NCBI RefSeq assembly: GCF_030419005.1
Contig: NZ_CP106951.1
Coordinates: forward strand, 186,001-250,000
DNA from: Eleftheria terrae
GTDB lineage: Bacteria > Pseudomonadota > Gammaproteobacteria > Burkholderiales > Burkholderiaceae_C
DNA length: 64,000 bases
Direction of reading: 5' to 3'
Both the position numbers and the translations under genes were made by a program. Under the pieces are notes generated by a model. The model saw nothing but the letters and a program-made list of their open reading frames with translations. It was not told the origin of the DNA and did not search any database. Within the stretch, counting starts at the first letter, position 1. The number at the start of each line of letters is the position of its first letter. Positions 57,998-64,000 of this stretch are shown in pieces.

Positions 57998-59914
57998 TCA
58001 GAACCGGTCGACGCGCTTGAAGGTGGGGGGGCCGCCGGCGCCCCAGACGCCAAAGACCGGCTGGCCGGCCGGCACGCCGGTGTTGTCGCGGATCACCATC
58101 GGCGAGGTGCCCATCTCGCGGTAGTCGCCGTAGCCGCCGTATTCCTTCAGCGTGATGCGCAACGGCAGCTGGCCCATCTCGTTCTTCTCGACCACCGAAT
58201 GGCCGACCAGCAGCCCCACCCGGGTCTGCGTGCCGTGGCCGCAGAACACCTCGCGCACGGCCGGCTGGCCGTCGGGGCCGGTGTAGGTTTCGGGTACCGT
58301 CTTTGCGCTCACGCCACCGACGTGCGTGACGCTGATGGACGTGCGGCTCTTGAAGTCGGCGGCGCCGCCCTCGTCGATGATCTGGTTGCCGCTGATCCGG
58401 AAGCCCAGGCCGGTGCCCCACAAACCGATGGCGGTGGTGTTCTTGCCCGAGTACGCCTTGCTGTAGATGAGGTTGTCCTCGATGCGGATGTTGGCCGCCA
58501 CCGCGCCGATCGAGACCTTGTGGTTGTTGGCGATCAGCGTGAAGTCCTCCTGCGTCAGCTCGCCCAGCCGCAGCCCTTTGGCGCCGGCCTTCAACACCAG
58601 GTTGTCGGCGTGGCGCGGGCTGCGCAGCCAGAAGGCCATCAGGCGGCCGTTGTCGTGCAGGGTGCACTTCCAGATCTGGGCGTACTTGCCGGTCAGCGGG
58701 CCGGAGTTCCAGACCACGAAGTAGTCCTGGTAGAGCTTCTCGCTGAAGGGCAGGGCGTCCTTCGGCAGGTTGGGGTTGACCGGCACCAGCACCGCGGGCC
58801 GCTCGGGCGTGCCGGTCTTGCCGTATTCGCTGCCGCCGACGCGGGCCAGGTCGAACACATCCACCACCGGATGCCACAGGCCGCCCTCGGCGTGGGCGTC
58901 GTAGCTGATGGACTCCTCGACGATGTTGCGCAAGGTGTTGCCCTGGATCAGGTTGTCCAGGTGCGACTGGTTCGGCGCATGCGAGTTCTGCCCGGTGGTG
59001 GATTGGGGCAGGCCCATCACGACGGCGGTGATGCCGATGAAGCCACCGTCGATGTAGTTCGAGACGAACTGGTTGTTCCAGCCGCCCTCGTACCAGATGC
59101 AGCGGCCCTTGATCTCGTCGCGCCCGTCCAGGCGGATGCGGTTGTGGCTCAGCACCGAGTCGCGCAGGTCGGCGGCATAGACGCCGTAGGCATAGGGGGC
59201 GGGTTGGCCGTTGGCACCGATGCCGCCGATGTCGTTCCACTGGAAATCGACCTTGTTGTACCTGTCCCAGCCCACCGGATGGAGGCGCAGCGCCTGCGAC
59301 TTCGGGGCCGGGTCGGTGAAGCGGTTGAACTGCAGCACGAGGCCGTTGACCCAGCCGGCATAGACCTGGTCCGGCGAGCGCTGGCGGAACCAGCAGTTGT
59401 AGAGGCGCATGGCCCGGTCGAGCTTGAGCCTGCCCTTGCCGGTGAAGGCGTGCCGGCCCTCGGTGAAGAGGGTCAGCGGGCCTTGGCCGGCGGGCACCAG
59501 CGCGGCCGGGTTCCAGTCGTCTTCGAGCCAGGTGTCGCCGGCCGGCAGCAGCACGGTGTAGTGCTTGTCCTGCACGGCGCGCTGAATGGCCTTCACGACA
59601 TCATCGAGCCGGGCGCTGGCGGCGGTCACGTACTTCTGCGCCTTCAGCCTGGCGAGCTGCTCCTGCCAGCGGGTGTCGCGGGCCGACTGCCAGTCTTCGG
59701 CTGTCGCATGGCCGGTGGCCGAGGCGTCGCTGCCGGCGGCAGGCGCGGTGCCGGCATCGCTGGCGGCTTCGCTGCCGGTGTGGCCACCGCCGCCGCAGGC
59801 GGCAAGCAGGGCGCAGGAGGCGGTGCCAAGCAGCAGGTGGCGTCGGGACATCGGGCTCGGGTGCTGCTCGACCGCTTCACCGGCGGCCGGGGAAGTGGGA
59901 TGTTGCGGATGCAT
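57998..59914 (-). CDS. Tat-exported lipoprotein with right-handed beta-helix
   Basis: A 638-aa protein. The N-terminus has a twin-arginine signal with lipobox (MSRRHLLLGTASCALLAACG, about residues 22-41). The body has repeated short strands with Asn and His turns (FVSNYIDGGFIGITAV, LIQGNTLRNIVEES, ADNLVLKAGAKG, FRISGNQIIDEGG), typical of a pectate-lyase-like parallel beta-helix. The enzyme activity is unknown; polysaccharide lyase or glycosidase is possible. The start at 59914 is supported by AGGAG 5 nt upstream. It is probably anchored to the outer membrane facing the cell wall or outside. Confidence 0.83.
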   Translation of the reverse strand: MHPQHPTSPAAGEAVEQHPSPMSRRHLLLGTASCALLAACGGGGHTGSEAASDAGTAPAAGSDASATGHATAEDWQSARDTRWQEQLARLKAQKYVTAASARLDDVVKAIQRAVQDKHYTVLLPAGDTWLEDDWNPAALVPAGQGPLTLFTEGRHAFTGKGRLKLDRAMRLYNCWFRQRSPDQVYAGWVNGLVLQFNRFTDPAPKSQALRLHPVGWDRYNKVDFQWNDIGGIGANGQPAPYAYGVYAADLRDSVLSHNRIRLDGRDEIKGRCIWYEGGWNNQFVSNYIDGGFIGITAVVMGLPQSTTGQNSHAPNQSHLDNLIQGNTLRNIVEESISYDAHAEGGLWHPVVDVFDLARVGGSEYGKTGTPERPAVLVPVNPNLPKDALPFSEKLYQDYFVVWNSGPLTGKYAQIWKCTLHDNGRLMAFWLRSPRHADNLVLKAGAKGLRLGELTQEDFTLIANNHKVSIGAVAANIRIEDNLIYSKAYSGKNTTAIGLWGTGLGFRISGNQIIDEGGAADFKSRTSISVTHVGGVSAKTVPETYTGPDGQPAVREVFCGHGTQTRVGLLVGHSVVEKNEMGQLPLRITLKEYGGYGDYREMGTSPMVIRDNTGVPAGQPVFGVWGAGGPPTFKRVDRF

Positions 59915-60146
59915 GCGGACTCCTGAGTGTTGTGATGGGGCTGAGCGTGGGCGGACCTGCCGATCAGCCCACGCCTGCCGTCCTGTGAGAGGGCGCGACG
60001 CGGGCAGCGGCAGCCGCGCTAGAAGCTATCCGCAATGGCGCCGTGTGGGAGCCGTCCAAAGAGGGGGCCCGCTGTATCAGGCGTAAGTAGCGGCAAGACG
60101 CCGGCAGGGCGCAGGCGGAGTGCGGCGGGGCAACCGGCTGGCTGCT

Positions 60147-60416
60147 TCAGCCTTTGCGGCGGCCGCGCAGGTTCTTGTCGACGATGGCGCCGAGGATCAG
60201 GGCAAAGCTCAGCAGGCGCACCAGATAGGCCAGTGGCGCTTCCTCGTGGGGCGGCAAGGCCAGTCCCAGCGCGACGCGGTTCAGTGCGTCGAGCAGGAAG
60301 GCCAGCGCGAACAGCAGGAAAAAGCGGTCGCGCGTGCGGCGCCAGAAGCGCAGGAAAAACAGCGAGGCCACCACCGAGGCCATGGCGATCGCACCCATCA
60401 GCAAGGCATTGACCAT
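60147..60416 (-). CDS. DUF5985-like small membrane protein A
   Basis: An 89-aa protein with three membrane helices (MVNALLMGAIAMASVVASLF, FFLLFALAFLLDALNRVALG, LAYLVRLLSFALILGAIVDK) and a basic C-terminus (NLRGRRKG). It is the last gene of a three-gene operon, 4 bp after its paralogue. The helix pattern and size fit DUF5985-type proteins of unknown function. Confidence 0.8.
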   Translation of the reverse strand: MVNALLMGAIAMASVVASLFFLRFWRRTRDRFFLLFALAFLLDALNRVALGLALPPHEEAPLAYLVRLLSFALILGAIVDKNLRGRRKG

Positions 60417-60420
60417 GGGC

Positions 60421-60681
60421 TCACTCCGAATCGAGGATCAGGCCGTACAGCAGGACCAGCATGGCCAGCAGTGCGAGCAAGGAGCGCGGCACGCTCAGGT
60501 CGACGCTGGGCACCAGCAGCTTGTCCACCACCAGCAGCAGGTTGTTGAGTGCCAGGCCCACGAAGCACAGGCCGCTCCACAGCAGCAGGCGATAGCGGCC
60601 CTTGGCCCAGGCCTGCAGCAGCAGCACCGCGCACAGCACCGCGGTGAGCGCGCACAGGAAGTAGATCGTGCTGGCCATCAT
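60421..60681 (-). CDS. DUF5985-like small membrane protein B
   Basis: An 86-aa protein with three membrane helices (MMASTIYFLCALTAVLCAVL; LLLWSGLCFVGLALNNLLLV; LLALLAMLVLLYGLILD). It shares the FVGLALNNLLL / FLLDALNRVAL layout with the paralogue downstream. The ATG at 60681 overlaps the stop of the regulator gene (ATGA), indicating coupled translation. The two may form a heteromeric complex; function unknown. Confidence 0.8.
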   Translation of the reverse strand: MMASTIYFLCALTAVLCAVLLLQAWAKGRYRLLLWSGLCFVGLALNNLLLVVDKLLVPSVDLSVPRSLLALLAMLVLLYGLILDSE

Positions 60682-61112
60682 GTCCTGTCGCCTTTTTTCC
60701 TGAGCTTGAAGGCATCCGCGAATTCCTGGATGCGATTGTCGCGCTTGGCATGGATCAGGTTCGTGACGGGAATCAGGTGGCTGGCATACAGCCGCGCGAG
60801 TTCGTCCGCCTGTCTTGCCAGCGCTTCGGAGGCCGGGCCCCACCCATAGCCCTTGCCACGCCGCTGTGCCAGCCCCTGGCTGACCAGCCGCTCCAGCACG
60901 CGGGCCGCTTCGGCGGGCGCGATGTAGAGACGCCCGGCCACCTGGTCAGCCGTCCACGTCGCATCGGGTTCGCGCCACAGCATCGACCAGGCCTCCATGT
61001 GCGCGATGGAGTCCACCTGCGTCAGGATGAAGTGGCGGATGCCGGCCGGGATCGGTTCTGGGTTCACGGGGACGGGCACTGGGAGGCGGGCAGCGAAAGC
61101 GGTCGTCGCCAC
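60678..61112 (-). CDS. Winged-helix regulator upstream of the DUF5985 pair
   Basis: A 144-aa protein with a winged-helix-like core (WTADQVAGRLYIAPAEAARV, LERLVSQGLAQRRGKGYGWG, about 52-95) and a C-terminal helical tail. It begins with a GTG at 61112, for which no Shine-Dalgarno is seen; a GTG at 61067 is an alternative. It overlaps the DUF5985 gene by 4 bp and is first in the operon. It may regulate the operon itself or sense a signal for the membrane proteins. Confidence 0.75.
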   Translation of the reverse strand: MATTAFAARLPVPVPVNPEPIPAGIRHFILTQVDSIAHMEAWSMLWREPDATWTADQVAGRLYIAPAEAARVLERLVSQGLAQRRGKGYGWGPASEALARQADELARLYASHLIPVTNLIHAKRDNRIQEFADAFKLRKKGDRT

Positions 61113-61212
61113 GGAGGGCGAGCCAAAAACGCAGAGGCCGCTTTATACCCTGCCCGGCCGGCCCTGTGGCAAGCCCGCAGCCCCAGGGCGTGCCGGCGGC
61201 CGCCGGGGGGGC

Positions 61213-62235
61213 TCAGGCGGCAGCACCGCGCGCCAGCAGCTCGGCGTAGCGTGGCACATCCATGTTGGAGCCGCACACGATCAGGCCCACCCGGCGGCCG
61301 TCCAGCCGCTGCCGCAGCGGCCCGAGCAGGGCGGCGGTGGCGGTCGCCGCGGCCGGCTCGGTCACCAGCTTCATGTCGCGGAACAGGTGGTGCATGGCCT
61401 GGCACAGCTCGTCGTCGGAGACCCGCACGATCTCATCAACGAAACGCCGGCAGACGCCGAAGCTGTAGGGCAGCGCATAGGGCGCGCCCAGGCTGTCGGC
61501 CACGGTGTCCACCGTCGCCAGCGACTGCGGCGTGCCCGCCTGGAAGCTGCGGTACATCGCATCGGCGCCGAAGGGTTCGACACCGAACACCTGGCACTGC
61601 GGCCGCAGCTGCTTGACCGCCGCGGCAATGCCGCCGCACAGGCCGCCGCCGCCCACCGGCACCACCACCGCATCCAGCTCGGGCAGCTGCTGCATCACCT
61701 CCAGCCCCAGGGTGCCGGTGCCTTGCGCGGTGAGCGGGCCGTCGAAGGGGTGCATCATCGTGCGCCCCTCTTCGAGGACCAGGGCCTGGGCCCGGGCAAA
61801 GGCGTCGTGCACGCTGTCGGCCAGCACCACTTCGGCGCCCTGCGCCCGGCAGGCCGCGATGCGGGCCGGGCTGGCGTGCCGGGGCATCGCGACCTTGGCG
61901 GAGGTGCCGGCCACGCGGGCCGCATAGGCCACCGCCATCGCGTGGTTGCCGGCGCTGGCGGCGACCACGCCGCGCTGCAGGGCCGCGGCGTCGAGGGTGG
62001 CGATGGTGTTGAGCGCGCCGCGCAGCTTGAAGGTGCCGGTGCGCTGGAACAGCTCCAGCTTCAGCCACACCTCGGTGGACGGCTGCAGTGCTTCAGCGAC
62101 GATGCCGGTCTGCCAGCGCCAGACCGGGGTTTCCAGCACCTGCCCGGCCAGGCGGGCCGCGGCGGCGCGGATGTCCTGCAGGGTCGGGTACTCGGCAAGC
62201 GGGTGGGCGGTGGTGGGCGTGAGGACGGCGGTCAT
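61213..62235 (-). CDS. Threonine/serine dehydratase-like PLP enzyme
   Basis: A 340-aa fold-type II PLP enzyme. The PLP-binding Lys is in FQRTGTFKLRGALNT, the Ser/Asn active-site loop is ASAGNHAMAVAYAARVAG, and the glycine-rich phosphate site is VVVPVGGGGLCGGIAA. It lacks an ACT domain, so it is like catabolic threonine or serine dehydratases or related hydroxy-amino-acid dehydratases. The start at 62235 has GGAGAG upstream; a second ATG at 62250 is possible. It is on the same strand as the LysR gene upstream. Confidence 0.9.
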   Translation of the reverse strand: MTAVLTPTTAHPLAEYPTLQDIRAAAARLAGQVLETPVWRWQTGIVAEALQPSTEVWLKLELFQRTGTFKLRGALNTIATLDAAALQRGVVAASAGNHAMAVAYAARVAGTSAKVAMPRHASPARIAACRAQGAEVVLADSVHDAFARAQALVLEEGRTMMHPFDGPLTAQGTGTLGLEVMQQLPELDAVVVPVGGGGLCGGIAAAVKQLRPQCQVFGVEPFGADAMYRSFQAGTPQSLATVDTVADSLGAPYALPYSFGVCRRFVDEIVRVSDDELCQAMHHLFRDMKLVTEPAAATATAALLGPLRQRLDGRRVGLIVCGSNMDVPRYAELLARGAAA

Positions 62236-62476
62236 CTGGAATCTCTCCATTCGAATCTGGATGCGGTGGGCGTGCGGGTTGGCACGGCGAGGCGGCGGGA
62301 CCGCCGAGCACCGGCCGCAGCCGCAGCTCAGCGATCCGGTCGAATTCGAAGGAGCGCGCGCCGCGCGGGCGCCAAGGCCGTGGCGCCGCTTGTATGCGAG
62401 CTTGCGCCAGCGGCATGGGCCGTGGGCAGGCAGCAGGTGCGGCGTGGGCGGGGGAGGGAGGACATCACGCGCCGCA

Positions 62477-63466
62477 TCATGGCACAGCGGGCTCGACGAT
62501 GCAGCCGGCATTCGGGGTGGGCCGCTCGGTGGGCCTGGCACCGGTGGCGGCCGCCGCCGACCCCATGCCGAGGAGCGGCGGCAGGCCGGCCACCAGCGTG
62601 TCGATGGCCACCCGGGTCTTGGCGGCCAGGTAGCGGCTTTGCGGCCAGACCGCCTGGATCTCCACCGGCGCAACCCGCTCGCTGCTGAACACCAGCTCCA
62701 GCGCACCGCTGCGCAGGTGGGGCGCGGTGAGCCAGCAGGGCAGCCAGGCCAGGCCCACGCCGGCCAGTGCCGCGTCGGCAATGGCCTGCAGGTCGTCCAG
62801 CCGCACGCGGCCCTGCACCCGCACCTCGCGCAGCTGCCCGTCGTCGTGCTGCAAGCGCCAGGGTTTGTCGCCGTCGTGGCGGTGGTAGAGGATGCCGGTG
62901 TGGTGCGCCAGGTCGTCGAAGCTGGCAGGCCGCCCGTGGCGCGCCAGGTAGGACGGGGCGGCGCAGATGCCCATGCGCTGCATGCCGAGCGCCCGGGCGG
63001 CCAGGCTGCTGCTGTCGGGCAGCGGGCCGACCCGCACCGCCAGGTCGTAGCCGTCCTCCACCAGGTCGGCCACCCGGTCGCTGAAGCACATCTCGATGTC
63101 CAGCCGGGGATGGCGGGTCACCAGCGGCAGCAGCAAGGGCGCGACGCATTGCCGGCCGAGCACCACCGGCGCGCTGACGCGCAGGCGGCCGCTCGGCTCC
63201 CGGCGGCCGGAATCGAGCTCGGCCTCGGCGGCCTCCAGCTCTGCCAGCGCGCGTACGCAGCGCTCGAAGAAGGCCTGGCCGTCTTCCGTCAGGCTCTGCG
63301 AGCGGGTGGTGCGGTGGAACAGCCGCGTGCCCAGGCGCTGCTCCAGCCGGGCGACCGCCTTGGCCACCGCGGATCGGGTCAGGCGCAGCCGCTCGGCCGC
63401 CAGCGAGAAGCTGCCGGCCTCGACGGCCTGCACGAAGACGTCGATGCCGGTGAGTCGGTCGTTCAT
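62477..63466 (-). CDS. LysR-family regulator divergent from an alcohol dehydrogenase
   Basis: A 329-aa regulator with an N-terminal winged helix (GIDVFVQAVEAGSFSLAAER, TRSAVAKAVARLEQRLGTRL) and an effector-binding domain (about 92-300). The start at 63466 is chosen as the usual LysR length. It diverges from the alcohol dehydrogenase gene, with 147 bp between, so that gene is the probable target. A Pro/Thr-rich tail of about 25 residues is extra. Confidence 0.9.
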   Translation of the reverse strand: MNDRLTGIDVFVQAVEAGSFSLAAERLRLTRSAVAKAVARLEQRLGTRLFHRTTRSQSLTEDGQAFFERCVRALAELEAAEAELDSGRREPSGRLRVSAPVVLGRQCVAPLLLPLVTRHPRLDIEMCFSDRVADLVEDGYDLAVRVGPLPDSSSLAARALGMQRMGICAAPSYLARHGRPASFDDLAHHTGILYHRHDGDKPWRLQHDDGQLREVRVQGRVRLDDLQAIADAALAGVGLAWLPCWLTAPHLRSGALELVFSSERVAPVEIQAVWPQSRYLAAKTRVAIDTLVAGLPPLLGMGSAAAATGARPTERPTPNAGCIVEPAVP

Positions 63467-63613
63467 GCGCGGATGATATGCAGAAGATTGTTGCCTTGTG
63501 GGAAACACAGTGCCGAGATGAATGATCCACTGTCGCCCATGGGGCAACCATAGAGTGTCCTCCTGTCAGCAACCTGCGGCGTTTCCCTTGCCGCTTCCCA
63601 GGAGGACATCGAC

Positions 63614-64000
63614 ATGAAGGCATACCGCATCGTTCCCGGCCAGGACATCGCCGGGCTGGAGCGCGTGGACATCGAGGCGCGGCCGCTCGGCCCGCGCGAG
63701 GTGCGCGTGCGAATGCGCGCCGTCTCGCTCAACTTCCGCGACCTGATGCTGGTGCGCGGCTGGTATCCCAGCGGCAGCAATGCACGGCCGGTGCCGACCT
63801 CCGACGGTGCCGGCGAGGTGCTCGAGGTGGGCGCCGCGGTGCGCCGCTTCCGCCCCGGCGACCGGGTGGTGACGACCTTCTTCCAGGGCTGGCGCAGCGG
63901 CGAGCGGCCCGCGGGCGTGAGCCAGATCGCGCTGGGCGCCCATCTGGACGGCGTGCTGGCCGAGCAGGTGGTGCTCGACGAGGACGGCTTGCTGGCCCAG
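63614..64000 (+). CDS. Zinc-type alcohol dehydrogenase-like protein, partial
   Basis: The first 129 codons of a medium-chain dehydrogenase/reductase, cut by the window end. The N-terminus MKAYRIVPGQDIAGLERVDI leads into the GroES-like domain (SLNFRDLMLVRGWYP, TSDGAGEVLEVGAAVRRFRP, GDRVVTTFFQGW). The usual zinc-ligand Cys is replaced by Asn-Phe-Arg (SLNFRD), as in NADPH-dependent quinone-reductase-type members. CAGGAGG lies 8 nt upstream of the ATG. The gene diverges from the LysR gene. Confidence 0.9.
   Translation, partial: MKAYRIVPGQDIAGLERVDIEARPLGPREVRVRMRAVSLNFRDLMLVRGWYPSGSNARPVPTSDGAGEVLEVGAAVRRFRPGDRVVTTFFQGWRSGERPAGVSQIALGAHLDGVLAEQVVLDEDGLLAQ

Noticed and set aside
63527..63550. 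Imperfect palindrome in the LysR/alcohol dehydrogenase gap
   Set aside because: Two mismatches in 17 bases and no T-N11-A core that stands out; not strong enough for a LysR operator call.

Overview
The window is very GC-rich DNA with dense genes, strong GC bias at third codon positions and a gene set (cAMP, c-di-GMP and phosphorelay signalling, RecBCD, an MNIO enzyme, flavohaemoglobin with NorR, ECF41 sigma factor) that suggests a free-living betaproteobacterium of the Burkholderiales (Rubrivivax/Roseateles/Leptothrix-like). That placement is inference from protein style; no rRNA, tRNA, IS element, CRISPR array or replication origin was seen.

Layout. 0.3-6.7 kb: a small secreted protein, a secreted dikinase-like protein, an ECF41 sigma factor operon (membrane protein, AhpD-like protein, sigma factor), a LuxR-type regulator and a Cys-rich exported protein. 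6.7-13.1 kb: a FecR-TPR-beta-barrel fusion and a CHASE2 adenylate cyclase, with a Crp-family regulator transcribed divergently; the cyclase and crp start codons touch. 13.1-16.3 kb: a secreted trypsin-like protease, then a two-gene cassette of a 78-aa peptide with a CxxCH motif and an MNIO (DUF692) enzyme that appears fused to a DUF2063-like domain. This is the best candidate for an undescribed RiPP-type system. 16.5-19 kb: convergent MepK-like and LdtD-like peptidoglycan genes. 19-27 kb: an MFS transporter, a GGDEF/EAL protein, and a diguanylate cyclase between two orphan periplasmic binding proteins. 27.1-36.5 kb: recC-recB-recD, translationally coupled. 36.5-38.1 kb: a lower-GC patch with a hypothetical gene and a DUF4287 gene. 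38.1-43.4 kb: EthD-like protein, acylphosphatase, SUV3-like helicase, LysR regulator and aldo/keto reductase. 43.5-48.1 kb: oleate hydratase with a PsrA-like palindrome, norR and flavohaemoglobin with NorR sites and a sigma-54-like promoter. 48.1-57 kb: a gene-poor stretch with a frameshifted remnant, then two hybrid histidine kinases, the first a 1916-aa protein with a 276-bp tandem repeat encoding a poly-HAMP array. 57-64 kb: a small HTH/Clp-N operon with two identical operators and an apparently leaderless promoter, a Tat beta-helix lipoprotein, a regulator with two DUF5985-like membrane proteins, a threonine-dehydratase-like enzyme, a LysR regulator and a truncated alcohol dehydrogenase.

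The common theme is signal transduction: cAMP (cyclase plus receptor), c-di-GMP (two GGDEF proteins), multistep phosphorelay (two hybrid kinases) and several one-component regulators sitting next to their likely operators.
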